From Deltaproteobacteria bacterium (GTDB taxonomy: Bacteria; Desulfobacterota; Binatia; UBA12015), in contig JAJCZO010000200.1 of the NCBI GenBank assembly GCA_029262355.1, positions 1 through 32,129 of the forward strand: DNA of 32,129 nt, given 5' to 3'. Shown piece after piece: positions 1 through 8,438 of this stretch. Made by a program: the position numbers and the translations under genes. Numbering within the stretch: the stretch's first letter is position 1; every line of letters starts with the position of its first letter. The notes under the pieces were generated by a model. The model was not told the DNA's origin and made no database searches. It saw only the letters and a program-made list of their open reading frames with translations.

Positions 1-1
1 G

Positions 2-715
2 CTCCACGGCGATGCGATCGCGATCAACGTAGGAGATACGCTCTCGCTGGTAGGCCTTCGCGCGCTCATGGACAGCCGCCCCCGGCTCGGGCCCGCGCTC
101 ACACTAAGACTGCTGGAGGAGGCGGAGCAGATGGCGCGCGAGAGTGTCGAGGGGCAGTCCATCGAGCTCGGATGGCGCCAGGACAACACGCTGGACCTTA
201 CCGACGGCGACTACCTGAAGATGGTTCTGAAGAAGACGGGTTGGTACACGGCGATCTTTCCCCTTCGGATCGGTGCGCTCATCGGGCGGCGCGGTAACTT
301 CGACCCATGCGACCTCGTCCCGTTCGGCTCGTACCTCGGTGCCGCGTTTCAGATTCAGGACGACCTCCTGACCCTCCAACGCGACGATCGCTACGGGAAA
401 GAGGCCAACGGCGACATCTGGGAGGGGAAGCGGACTCTGATGCTCATCCACCTCCTGCGAAAAGCCAAGGGGCCGGAGCGCCGTAGGCTCGAGCGATTTC
501 TCGCGCACCCCCGCAAGGAGCGAACCTCCGCAGACGTTCTGTGGGTGCGTGAACGAATGGACGATCATCGATGTCTCGAGTACGCGCGGACCATAGCCAA
601 CGCGCTTGCAGGCGCTGCGACAGAACTCGGTTCGAAGGCTCTCTCGGCCGTCCCGGAGTCGCGCGACAAACGCTTCATTCTAGGTCTGGCCGTCTGGGTG
701 TTGAACCGGACGTGA
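2..715 (+). CDS. Polyprenyl (geranylgeranyl-type) diphosphate synthase, C-terminal part
   Basis: The reading frame is open from base 2, so the gene starts outside the window and only about 237 C-terminal residues are present. The family condenses isopentenyl diphosphate onto an allylic diphosphate to build isoprenoid chains. Seen here: an HGDAIAINVGD helix near the left edge, the second aspartate-rich region as FQIQDDLLTL, and the following G-KEANGDIWEGKRT stretch that positions the diphosphate. The DD is followed by LL rather than the usual xxD, a common variation. The first DDxxD motif must lie upstream and cannot be checked. The gene ends with TGA 62 bases before the next gene on the same strand. 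Product chain length cannot be told from this fragment. Any functional link to the kinase cluster that follows is inference from position. Confidence 0.88.
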   Translation, partial: LHGDAIAINVGDTLSLVGLRALMDSRPRLGPALTLRLLEEAEQMARESVEGQSIELGWRQDNTLDLTDGDYLKMVLKKTGWYTAIFPLRIGALIGRRGNFDPCDLVPFGSYLGAAFQIQDDLLTLQRDDRYGKEANGDIWEGKRTLMLIHLLRKAKGPERRRLERFLAHPRKERTSADVLWVRERMDDHRCLEYARTIANALAGAATELGSKALSAVPESRDKRFILGLAVWVLNRT

Positions 716-777
716 GCGTTCGGCTTGCGATGTAGCCCGAACTTGGGCTCTATTGGCTTCGGCAGGAGGCCAAGCCG

Positions 778-1272
778 ATGCGTAGGACGAGGATGTACGG
801 GCCCGTCGGGGCATGGATGAGTCTGATCGATGGCTATGGCTGGGCCCGCACACGGGGTGGGCAGGCGCGCTACTCCTACCCGGATTGGGTCGCCGACACG
901 GTCGACATGTGGGCCGATCTCGGCTCGGCATGGTGGGGTGGTGGCCGCGACGAGGGTGAACGTCCCAATCTCGTTCTGTTTACGCTGCCGGCCGATGCGG
1001 ATGCCGAGCAAAAGAAGACGTTCGACCTCTGCCGCGGAGACTGGGGCAAGGACGAGGTCGGCGTGATCTGGTTGGGACCCGAGGGGGACTCCAAAGGCGT
1101 GAAGGGCTCACTATCCGCAGAGAACCTGAGCGTCGGGATCTCCAACGATGAGCTCACGATTGAGCTCAAGAACGTGAAGCCACAGTCCGGCGAACTTGCG
1201 AAGGCGGATTACAGGGCCCTCGTCCATCACAAGGACGTGATCCTGTCCGAGGTGTTCATCCGCGTTCGCTAG
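778..1272 (+). CDS. Unrecognised 164-residue protein: Trp-rich N-terminal helix, beta-type C-terminal half
   Basis: I do not recognise a family. A GGAGG ribosome binding site 8 bases before the ATG supports the start. Residues 10-55 are rich in Trp and Tyr, with the core PDWVADTVDMW around residue 36. The C-terminal half alternates hydrophobic and polar residues, as in a beta-sandwich, and ends in VFIRVR. Both halves resemble the 201-residue protein at 7601-8206 (PRRWIGTVERLW; ending VIVRVG), so the two look like distant paralogues on either side of the kinase gene. There is no signal peptide or membrane segment, so it is probably cytoplasmic. Its last 17 bases overlap the 3' end of the convergent kinase gene. 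It may be an accessory or substrate of the kinase (inference). Confidence 0.72.
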   Translation: MRRTRMYGPVGAWMSLIDGYGWARTRGGQARYSYPDWVADTVDMWADLGSAWWGGGRDEGERPNLVLFTLPADADAEQKKTFDLCRGDWGKDEVGVIWLGPEGDSKGVKGSLSAENLSVGISNDELTIELKNVKPQSGELAKADYRALVHHKDVILSEVFIRVR

Positions 1273-4200
1273 GCGCGCTGCGAAGCTCTTCCAGAAGTCG
1301 GGCTGCGTCGCGAAGCGGCTTGGTATCAAACCCCTCGGTGAAGCCCTCGTAAAGCGGTGCCAGGATCTGGACGGCTTCGGCGGAACGAGACGTCTCCGTC
1401 AGAACGCGTGCCAGCGCACTGCCGGCGCGAAGGGCAAACGTAGGGGCGCCCCGCTTCGTCCCAAGGGCGAGCGCATCTCGCAGTACCCCCTCCGCCGCCA
1501 CCAAGTCGCCCTTCATGGCGAGAAGCTCCCCTCGATAGCGCATGATCTCGGGTAGGTGGATCGACGCCCAGAGCCGCCCGCAGAGCTCAGTGCCTTCCTC
1601 GACGGCTCCGGCCACGTCATCGAGACGCCCTGCCCCCAGAGCCGCCTGGGCAAGATACGCCTGGTACGAATTGACGCTGCACATGGCGCCCACCGCCCGG
1701 TAGCGGTCGATTCCGTCGCGAATGAGGGCAAGCCCCTGGTCCGCCTGACCGGCCGCGGCCAGGGCAACCCCCACGGCGATCGCACCTGGCCCCCACCATC
1801 CGTAGAGCAATTGCTCCTCGGCGAGCTTCATCAGCCGCTCGCCTTGTGACTTGGCAGACTCGAGATCTCCTCGCTCGACTTCCAGCATCGTGCTGAACGC
1901 GAGGATGAGCGCCACCGAATACGGGTCGCGTCGCCGCTCGGCGAGCGCCAACCCTTCGTCGCGAAGGGCCGTTGCCTGATCGAAGAAGCCAAGCGACGAA
2001 AGCGCACTGAACTGAAACGCGAACGTATACAGGCCTCCGTCGTACCCCTCGAACTGGTCTTCTTCGCGGTAGTGCTTCATCGCTTCGACGAAGCACTTCT
2101 GCGCCTCCGGAACCTCACCACGCCAGTAGGCGGCGATGCCGAGGCAGCTCCAGCCCTGGTGAGCGAGGATCGGCTCCGACGTCCTCTCCGACCACGCCCG
2201 GACGCGCGGCAGCAGGCTCTCGACGCCGGTAGGGTCACTCCGTGTGATGTAGACACCCCAGATCCCGTAGATCACCATGAGCGGCGGCTCGACGCCGAGT
2301 TCGTCGCTGAGGTCGAGTGCGCGACGGAACGTAGATTCGGTCTCCGGGACAGCCCACCCCCGAGTCGAGAGGTACACGGTCCCTCGCAAGACGAGTAGGT
2401 CGAGCTCGCGCCGAACCAAGGCTGAATCGGCCGCGTTGCTTCGAGTCGTGGTGAGGCCGCGGTCGGTCTGCTTTAGCGCCTCTTCGAACGCGGCGCGCCG
2501 GTAGCTCTGGGCGCTGGCCCGAATCCACTGATCAGCCGCGTCGTGGCTTGCCCCCGCGCCGTCGAAGTGGATCGCGAGAATCTCCGGGCGGTCGGCGGCA
2601 ATCTCGGGGAAGTGATTCGACAGCGAGTCGGCCGCCCGCTGGTGGGCCGCGGTGCGAGCCCGTCTCGTCAACGCGTCGTAAGCAGCATCCCGTAGGAGCG
2701 CATGACGGAACAGGTACCGCGTTCCGTCGACACCCCGGCGCGGCTGAACCAGTCCAGCCTCGACGAGCTCGTCGAGGTCTGCGCGCACCCGCCCTGCCTC
2801 GCGACTGCTCACATGGCTGAGAAGCTCCGCCGAGAAATCCCGGCCCAGCGCCGCTGCGAGCTGGGCAGTTTCCCGGGCACCGGGGGAGACGCGGTCCAAA
2901 CGTGCCGTGAGTAAGTCTCGAACCGTCGATGGCACCGCCTGGAGGTCGGCTGAAGACTGGGACGCGTCGCCGCCAGCGTCGGCCCGCGCAATCGCGCGCG
3001 CGATCTCTGCGACGAAGAGGGGGACGCCGTCCGAGCGCTCGACGACAGCCTGAACGAGCGCATCAGGCAGGGGCTCGCCACGATCGAGGGTCTTCGCGAC
3101 CATCTCGGAGACCTGATCAGGTTTCAGCCGCTTGAGCGGCACGAGGCTCCAGGAGCCCACGGATGACGGCACGAACTCCGGCCGCGCCGTTCCCAAGAGG
3201 AGAGCGCTGCCCTGTTCCGCGGCGGCGAATGATTGGTCGGACGCCACGTCTTGGCCGATCATCGCGATCAGCTCCAGCGTGGTCGGATCGGCCCAATGCA
3301 GATTCTCGAAGAGAATGACGAGCGGGTGGTCGATGCAGATGGCGCGCACGAGAGCTGCCATCGCCTCGAGGGTCATCTCCTTGCGTCGTGGCGCGGATAG
3401 CTCGAGGCTCGAGCCGCCACTCGTTACGTCGCCAATCGCATCGCGGAGGAGCGTCTCGTACTCCGCTCTGCCGACCGGGTAGCGTTCGATGAGCTTCGAG
3501 AGCGGCGCCATCCGAAGAGCGGAAACGACCGGATGAAGTGGCGTCGTCTGGCTCTCTGGCTCGCAACGCAGCTCCAACCATGCGTCGCTGCCGACCTGCT
3601 CTCTAATCTCGCGAAGGAGTCGTGTCTTGCCGATCCCCGCTTCGCCGATCAGAAGCGCCGCCGCCCCTTCGCCGGCCTGCACTCCAGTCCAAAGCTCCAG
3701 AATCTGGCGCATCTCACGATCACGGCCAACGAACGCGGTCGGCGACCCCTCGGCGTCGGCAACGCCCGGACCACTGTGCAGAGCGTAGTATGGCAGCGGG
3801 CGGGAGAGCTCTCTTATCTCGCAATCGCCGACGCGTTCGCTGGCAAAGTCGCGTCGCAGGAGCAGCTGGGAATCGAGACTCACCAGCACTTCTCCGTCGC
3901 TCGCCCGGTCCGCAAGATAGCCCGCGACCGCGGGCGTGGAGCCCCGGAGCTCCGGCCGACTCGTCGCGCCGACTCGCTCCGGCACGACAACCAGGCCGGT
4001 GTGGATTCCCGCGCGTCGCTCGAAGCGCAGGGCGGCACCCTCTTCGTCGTCAAGGGCGGACACGCGAGCCACGAAATCCAATGCAAGCTGGCCGGCCCGT
4101 CGACAGTCGTTCTCGCTCGCGGAGAGATGGCCGAACACGAGGAAGACACGTCCGCCGACCGCGCCACCAATCGCGGCGCCGACCTCGATAGCGCTCGCCT

Positions 4201-5224
4201 CGAGCGCGGCCTGCTCTGCGTGAAGACGCTCGTCGACCTCGTCGAAGGTGAGTCCTTCGGCATCGGCTCCGGCGGCCGAAAAGGAGCAGCACGCGACCGT
4301 CACCTGCCGCCGAACACGGCCCGGCCCGCGCGCAGCGTTCGGACTCGAAGGGACTTGCGCGGCCAGGGCCGTCAGTTCGGCAAGAACGGCGCCGGCGTCG
4401 GACATTCGGCGGCGCGGGTCCTTCGCGACCACCGCTTCCAAGACCCGCCCGAGCGGCTGCGCGCGCAACGCATCAGGGATCGGGACCGGTGACGAGCCGA
4501 GTTGCCGATAGATCACCTCCTGCGCAGAGGCGCCGCGAATTGGGACGTCTCCCGTGAGGCACTCGAGTACCACGAGGCCCCACGAGTACAGGTCGGAGGT
4601 CGGCTCGGGCGCCTCACCACGGAGCTGCTCCGGTGAAGCGTAGCAGGGCGTGCCGAGCATCTGGCCCGTCTCCGTGATCCGCATCTCGTTGTGGGCGCGA
4701 AGGTCCCGCGCGAACCCGCCGAGTCCAAAGTCGACCAGGATCGCGTTCCGCCGCGCCCCCGTGCGCGTTAGCATGATGTTCGCGGGTGTGAGGTCGCGAT
4801 GCACGATGCCTCTGGAGTGGGCGCAGCTGAGCGCGTCCAGGACCTGCCCCATCAAGTGCAATGCCTCGCTCGGCTCGAGCTGTTCCTCCTCGACGAGAAC
4901 TTCTTGCAGTGAGGTCCCGGAGATGTGCTCAAACACGGCGTACAGGAAGTCTTCCCCAGCGTTGCTCGAATCGATGAGCCGCGCGATGTTCGGGTGGGCG
5001 AGTTCAGCGCAGACACCCAGCTCCCGCTCGAAGCGGGCCGTCAGCTGCGCGAGTTGGCCCGAAGTTTCGTCGCGAACCCGAAGCACTTTGATGGCCACGC
5101 GCTGGCCGGTTGAGAGCTGCTGGGCTTCATATACGCGTCCGTAGCTGCCCTCACCGAGAGGCGCGACGATGCGATAGGCGTCTTGGAACACGGTGCCGGG
5201 AACGAGATCTGGAGCCTGGAACAT
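1256..5224 (-). CDS. Ser/Thr kinase - nucleotide-cyclase-like - AAA ATPase - TPR fusion (TOMM kinase/cyclase type)
   Basis: This 1322-residue cytoplasmic signalling protein has four parts. Residues 17-285 are a Hanks-type kinase: glycine loop GEGSYG, VAIK (K46), HRDLTPAN (D144), DFG (D165) and SPEQ at 197-200, so it should be active. Residues 305-485 resemble a class III nucleotide cyclase (VTVACCSFS, GIHTGLVV), but the first metal aspartate is replaced (ACCS instead of a CDL-type motif), so this domain is probably a non-catalytic sensor. From about 497 there is an AAA_16-type ATPase: FVGRDREM, Walker A GEAGIGKTR at 527-535, and a Walker B-like region ending FENLHWADP. The last ~450 residues are TPR-like helices. 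The order matches the kinase/cyclase fusion proteins of TOMM loci and PknK-like kinases. No TOMM cyclodehydratase or precursor is visible nearby. It is divergent from the operon at 5367 and overlaps the end of the 778-1272 gene. Confidence 0.9.
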   Translation of the reverse strand: MFQAPDLVPGTVFQDAYRIVAPLGEGSYGRVYEAQQLSTGQRVAIKVLRVRDETSGQLAQLTARFERELGVCAELAHPNIARLIDSSNAGEDFLYAVFEHISGTSLQEVLVEEEQLEPSEALHLMGQVLDALSCAHSRGIVHRDLTPANIMLTRTGARRNAILVDFGLGGFARDLRAHNEMRITETGQMLGTPCYASPEQLRGEAPEPTSDLYSWGLVVLECLTGDVPIRGASAQEVIYRQLGSSPVPIPDALRAQPLGRVLEAVVAKDPRRRMSDAGAVLAELTALAAQVPSSPNAARGPGRVRRQVTVACCSFSAAGADAEGLTFDEVDERLHAEQAALEASAIEVGAAIGGAVGGRVFLVFGHLSASENDCRRAGQLALDFVARVSALDDEEGAALRFERRAGIHTGLVVVPERVGATSRPELRGSTPAVAGYLADRASDGEVLVSLDSQLLLRRDFASERVGDCEIRELSRPLPYYALHSGPGVADAEGSPTAFVGRDREMRQILELWTGVQAGEGAAALLIGEAGIGKTRLLREIREQVGSDAWLELRCEPESQTTPLHPVVSALRMAPLSKLIERYPVGRAEYETLLRDAIGDVTSGGSSLELSAPRRKEMTLEAMAALVRAICIDHPLVILFENLHWADPTTLELIAMIGQDVASDQSFAAAEQGSALLLGTARPEFVPSSVGSWSLVPLKRLKPDQVSEMVAKTLDRGEPLPDALVQAVVERSDGVPLFVAEIARAIARADAGGDASQSSADLQAVPSTVRDLLTARLDRVSPGARETAQLAAALGRDFSAELLSHVSSREAGRVRADLDELVEAGLVQPRRGVDGTRYLFRHALLRDAAYDALTRRARTAAHQRAADSLSNHFPEIAADRPEILAIHFDGAGASHDAADQWIRASAQSYRRAAFEEALKQTDRGLTTTRSNAADSALVRRELDLLVLRGTVYLSTRGWAVPETESTFRRALDLSDELGVEPPLMVIYGIWGVYITRSDPTGVESLLPRVRAWSERTSEPILAHQGWSCLGIAAYWRGEVPEAQKCFVEAMKHYREEDQFEGYDGGLYTFAFQFSALSSLGFFDQATALRDEGLALAERRRDPYSVALILAFSTMLEVERGDLESAKSQGERLMKLAEEQLLYGWWGPGAIAVGVALAAAGQADQGLALIRDGIDRYRAVGAMCSVNSYQAYLAQAALGAGRLDDVAGAVEEGTELCGRLWASIHLPEIMRYRGELLAMKGDLVAAEGVLRDALALGTKRGAPTFALRAGSALARVLTETSRSAEAVQILAPLYEGFTEGFDTKPLRDAARLLEELRSAPSERG

Positions 5225-5366
5225 GTAACTGATTAGACCGCTTCCGTCGCCGACGGCAAGCTGCGCCAGTTCGCGGATTCGCTTGCCCGGGCCAGCCCAC
5301 CAAGCCTATGATCCCGCCACATTGGTGTCGGACGGCCTCGGCTCGTCCAAGACGAGGGCGAGGCGC

Positions 5367-6377
5367 ATGTTCGGAACATTCGGGACTTCACCGGCATGGG
5401 GTACGGCGGAGCAAGCAACGCATTCGGCGCTCTGGAGCGTCTTCGTCGACATCGATCGGGTGAAAGACGCCGAGAGGTTCAGCAGGCGCTATGACGTCGA
5501 CGACGCGGAGAGCGTCGGCCGCCAGCTCCTTTCGTTGTTGGACTTGAAGAAGCACTCGGGCGAAACGCCGTTGGCCCCGGTCCGCACGGCTTACACGAAG
5601 CTCGCGCTCTGGACGCTCGCGCCCAGGTTCGAGTTCATTGCGCGCCGCAAGCCGGCTACGGCTGGTGCGCTCCGCCAGGCCTTCGTCGACACGTTTGGCT
5701 TCCCCCCTGCCGCGCGTCGTCCCCGTGCGGACGACGGAAACCTCGTGCCCGACATGCCGGAACTAGGCATCGAAGACGCCGAATGCACGGTCGAGGCGCA
5801 CCGGCGAAGGGTTCGGGGCCACCTCACGAGCACGATCCACCTGCCGTTCGCAGACCTGAAGGAATCGATTCACCCGCCGAACTGGGGCGACAGTCCGTTC
5901 TGGACCGATGTCGTGCAAGCCAAGGATTCCGCCGGCCGGTGGGGCTGCGGACTGCGCCTCCCCGGGGGCAAGGACCCCGGGCCCGAGAAGACGAGAAGCG
6001 TGCTCCTCCACTGTGACATCGCAATGTCTGCATTCGACGCCCGTGTCGACTACCGTGGCTGCGAGGCTGCGGCCCTGACGCACCCTGAGGTGGTCGATGG
6101 CCAGGAAGCCGTCGTCGATTCCCCGGAAGGCGAGAGCGGGAAGCCCGAGCGCTGGGTCGAGGTGGGCGACTTCAACGGGTTTCTCGCCATCGAAAAGTTG
6201 GCCGGGCGCCCGTTCAGCTGCCGAGTCTCACTCCAAAGAGAGGTCACGTTTCTGCAGATCAATCACCAGCTTCGTGCGTCTGAGACTCTGCGCTACTGGC
6301 TGGCCACCGACCTTCTCGCTCTCGCCGAGGCAGCCTACGAGCGCCTGAACCCCAAACCCCTGTACCCGCTGGGCTGA
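5367..6377 (+). CDS. Unrecognised 336-residue protein, first of a paralogous pair
   Basis: I do not recognise a family. The frame is open back to a TTG at 5283, but the ATG at 5367 follows a GAGGGCGAGG purine-rich stretch and is the better start. Residues 155-175 hold HLPFADLKESIHPPNWGDSP, and residues 271-292 hold GFLAIEKLAGRPFSCRV. Both blocks recur at the same relative place in the next gene (VPLDAFKP-IDPKNW and GFIEARRVPGRPQWC), so the two are tandem paralogues of similar length (336 and 328). The alternation of strands and an ending amphipathic helix would suit a lipid- or ligand-binding helix-grip fold, but this is only a guess. There is no signal peptide. It is the first gene of a four-gene operon (11-base gap to the next gene), divergent from the kinase gene, so co-regulation with the kinase is plausible. 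Confidence 0.78.
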   Translation: MFGTFGTSPAWGTAEQATHSALWSVFVDIDRVKDAERFSRRYDVDDAESVGRQLLSLLDLKKHSGETPLAPVRTAYTKLALWTLAPRFEFIARRKPATAGALRQAFVDTFGFPPAARRPRADDGNLVPDMPELGIEDAECTVEAHRRRVRGHLTSTIHLPFADLKESIHPPNWGDSPFWTDVVQAKDSAGRWGCGLRLPGGKDPGPEKTRSVLLHCDIAMSAFDARVDYRGCEAAALTHPEVVDGQEAVVDSPEGESGKPERWVEVGDFNGFLAIEKLAGRPFSCRVSLQREVTFLQINHQLRASETLRYWLATDLLALAEAAYERLNPKPLYPLG

Positions 6378-6388
6378 GGGCAGACGAC

Positions 6389-7375
6389 GTGGCCAATTCC
6401 ACGATGGGTGCGAGAAGCACCGCAGACGCACTGCGAGCCAGAGAGCGCGCGCTTCTATGGAACACGACGTTCCGAACGCTCTATGGAGCGCCGAGCGGGG
6501 AGACGTTGGCTGGGATCGAACCCGGCCAGCTACCTGGACCAGAGGTCATCGGTCAGCTGAGTCGATCACAACTCGTGGCGAGGCCGGAGCTGCTCCGACG
6601 GGTTCTTGGCCCGCCGATCGCGACCGGAGACGCCGCCCCCTACCGCCCCCACCTCGACTACCGAGAACTCGTGATCGCTTCAGTGCGCGACATCGCGCCG
6701 TGGCCGCGATCGTTCGACGATGCGTTCGAAGAGCTTCGGCGGATTTTTAGTAAGAGTTCCGACTTCCTCCCGGGGGACGATGTCGAGAAGGAGCTCTTTG
6801 CGCTCGAGCGCCTGCTGGCACCGGAGGAGTTGATCCTCACCGAAGGGCCCGTCATTCGGCAACACCACGGTGTCTCGACGGTGAGTCGTAGGGCGCGGTT
6901 CCGCGTGCCGCTGGACGCTTTCAAGCCGATGATCGATCCGAAGAACTGGCTCCAGATGGGGCCCTTCTTCGAGGCGGTCGGCCCTATCGAGAGCGAGAAA
7001 ACCGAGCGGGACGACGGGTGGGAAGGCGTTCTGGAAGAACGGTTCGTAGTCGACTGGAGCGGTTTGGAACTCCAACGATTTCACACGTTCCTCAAGGTCG
7101 ACTACACCTTCGATGACGACCGGGTTCGCGCCGACTACTCGCTGATCTACGAGATCGACGATCAGATCGAGCGCGACAGCGGGTTCATCGAAGCACGTCG
7201 AGTTCCCGGCCGCCCGCAATGGTGTGAGTATTATGCGGAGAAGGTCATGCGATTTCGGGCGGCTCAAGCGAACCTTTATTCTCCGATCATCATGTCGGCG
7301 TTCCTCCAGAGCGGACTCAATGCGATGGAAGAGAAAGCGGTCGGCTACAACTTGAGGGCTCGGATATGGGGATGA
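6389..7375 (+). CDS. Unrecognised 328-residue protein, second of a paralogous pair
   Basis: Translation starts with GTG 11 bases after the previous stop, which implies transcription in one unit. Residues 172-195 contain VPLDAFKPMIDPKNW followed by GPFF; residues 265-290 contain GFIEARRVPGRPQWCEYYAEKVMRF. These align with the corresponding blocks of the upstream gene product, including the invariant NW, GRP and Cys positions, while the N-terminal halves have diverged. The stretch at 218-258 (FVVDWSGLELQRF, then VDYTFDDD) alternates as beta strands. There is no signal peptide or membrane helix. The family is unknown to me. Its stop overlaps the next start by 10 bases, so translation is probably coupled. 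Confidence 0.78.
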   Translation: MANSTMGARSTADALRARERALLWNTTFRTLYGAPSGETLAGIEPGQLPGPEVIGQLSRSQLVARPELLRRVLGPPIATGDAAPYRPHLDYRELVIASVRDIAPWPRSFDDAFEELRRIFSKSSDFLPGDDVEKELFALERLLAPEELILTEGPVIRQHHGVSTVSRRARFRVPLDAFKPMIDPKNWLQMGPFFEAVGPIESEKTERDDGWEGVLEERFVVDWSGLELQRFHTFLKVDYTFDDDRVRADYSLIYEIDDQIERDSGFIEARRVPGRPQWCEYYAEKVMRFRAAQANLYSPIIMSAFLQSGLNAMEEKAVGYNLRARIWG

Positions 7376-7608
7376 ACGACCGCGATCCACTCGCCCGCGT
7401 CCTGGAGCTCCAGGCACGTACGATCCGTCGTACGGCCCGGTGGTGGATGACCGCCGTCGAACGGGTCCAGGGAGGCGACTTGGCGCCCGGCACATGGCTC
7501 GACGCGCAGGCGCAGTTCGTCAACGGTGTCATCGAGGATTCCGAAGAGTTACTCCGCAAAGAGCGTCCGCGGAAGAACAGCCCCGCCGAGGAGAAATCCG
7601 ATGACTAA
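7366..7608 (+). CDS. Unrecognised 80-residue protein with the Trp-helix motif
   Basis: This is a small basic/acidic helical protein. A GAGGG at 7354-7358, seven bases before the ATG at 7366, supports that start; the ATG at 7372, which overlaps the previous stop as ATGA, is an alternative. Residues 25-62 read RWWMTAVERVQ, then GGDLAPGTWLDAQAQ and NGVIEDSEEL. This matches the first 60 residues of the next gene product, with the same G-x4-P-x2-W spacing and a GV(I/A)EDS block. The protein stops after this helical segment and lacks the beta-type half. It overlaps its neighbours by 10 and 8 bases, so it sits inside a tightly coupled operon. A small adaptor or granule-type protein is possible, but function is unknown. 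Confidence 0.72.
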   Translation: MGMNDRDPLARVLELQARTIRRTARWWMTAVERVQGGDLAPGTWLDAQAQFVNGVIEDSEELLRKERPRKNSPAEEKSDD

Positions 7609-8206
7609 GAGGCGAGTCGAGTACGCGTTGGGGGCACCGCTCCTCGATAGGTGGACCCGTTATCTTCAAGACGTGCAGGAGCTGACGCTGGAGGGCTCGG
7701 TCGAGCCCCGACGCTGGATCGGTACGGTCGAGCGGCTCTGGCTGGGCGTTGCCGAGGACTCGGGAGACTGGGTCCGCCAACTCGACGATGGTGGGGTGGG
7801 TGATGCTCGAGCGCGCAGCACTGCGCAGAGCGCCAGCAATGTCTTCTGTGTCGAGCACGAACGCAAGAGCTCCGCCATGATCCGGGTTCCGCTCGAGGCG
7901 TTCGACACCCTCCGCGCCGACAAGTTGCGATTGCGCCCCGCCCCGCTGCTCTGCTGCGGGGAGATCGTCGCGCGGCCAGGACGAAACCTCTTGATCGCCA
8001 CACCGGGAGAGGCACCCGATCGGTCCGACGCCATCGTGGACCGGAACCAGCGTTCGAAAGAGCTTCACATATTCGACCTACCGCAGCTCACTGCGGGGAT
8101 GATTTTGAATGGCACCGTATGGGCAGAAGCCGACCGCGGTCCTGGCAAGACGAGCATGACGAACGTCCCGATGCCGGTCGCAACGGTCATCGTCCGCGTT
8201 GGCTGA
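7601..8206 (+). CDS. Unrecognised 201-residue protein: Trp-helix plus beta-type domain
   Basis: The ATG at 7601 is preceded by GAGGAG and overlaps the preceding gene by 8 bases; the longer frame from 7526 would run far into that gene and is not preferred. Residues 15-60 carry the segment DRWTRYLQDVQ, then GSVEPRRWIGTVERLW and GVAEDSGDW, shared with the 80-residue protein just upstream. Residues 95-201 look beta-rich (IRVPLEAFDTLRADKL, ending VATVIVRVG) and resemble the C-terminal half of the 778-1272 product. A cysteine pair (LLCCGE) lies in the middle. No secretion signal. This is the last gene of the operon; the following region is degraded. The family is unknown to me. Confidence 0.74.
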   Translation: MTKRRVEYALGAPLLDRWTRYLQDVQELTLEGSVEPRRWIGTVERLWLGVAEDSGDWVRQLDDGGVGDARARSTAQSASNVFCVEHERKSSAMIRVPLEAFDTLRADKLRLRPAPLLCCGEIVARPGRNLLIATPGEAPDRSDAIVDRNQRSKELHIFDLPQLTAGMILNGTVWAEADRGPGKTSMTNVPMPVATVIVRVG

Positions 8207-8232
8207 CAAACGCACGCACCTGGGGTGCCTCG

Positions 8233-8427
8233 CTACGCAACACAGCCGGGCGTTGGCTTGGAGCTGAAAGTAGGTGGCCGGCCGTCTTCTTTGCAGCCCG
8301 ACTCGCCGAGCGCTTCCACTGGTGGGCCCTGGACGTTTACCCAGCCCAGGGTCGCGGCGGCGAGCGTCAGGCTGTGTGCGACCCTGAAGGCGCAGATCGT
8401 GCCGATGAGCGGGCGCCAGCTCTTCAC
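8233..8427 (-). pseudogene. Fragment of a HupE/UreJ-type membrane protein
   Basis: The stretch begins directly after the stop of the TetR-like gene, in the same direction. About 40 residues (RPLIGTICAFRVAHSLTLAA, then LGWVNVQGPPVEAL) look like the middle of HupE/UreJ_2 family membrane proteins, which typically have a FT-AHSLTLALAALG pattern followed by a PVEALIALS helix. Here the similarity ends after PVEALGES and the frame runs into unrelated residues and a stop. Neither the N-terminal nor the C-terminal helices of the family are present. I read this as a remnant of a gene that once followed the regulator. The similarity is short, so confidence is moderate. Confidence 0.45.
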
Positions 8428-8438
8428 CGCTGCGCGGC

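Noticed and set aside
3533..4492. Plus-strand 319-codon frame within the kinase gene
   Set aside because: Antisense to the kinase and cyclase-like domains, which carry clear motifs; composition is Arg/Ala-rich shadow sequence.
5244..5256. Small palindrome CCGTC-GCC-GACGG in the divergent kinase/operon spacer
   Set aside because: Only 5-bp arms in GC-rich DNA and no nearby -35/-10 pair; too likely by chance.
778..8206. A complete TOMM biosynthetic locus
   Set aside because: Only the kinase/cyclase fusion type is present; no YcaO cyclodehydratase, dehydrogenase or leader-bearing precursor peptide is found.
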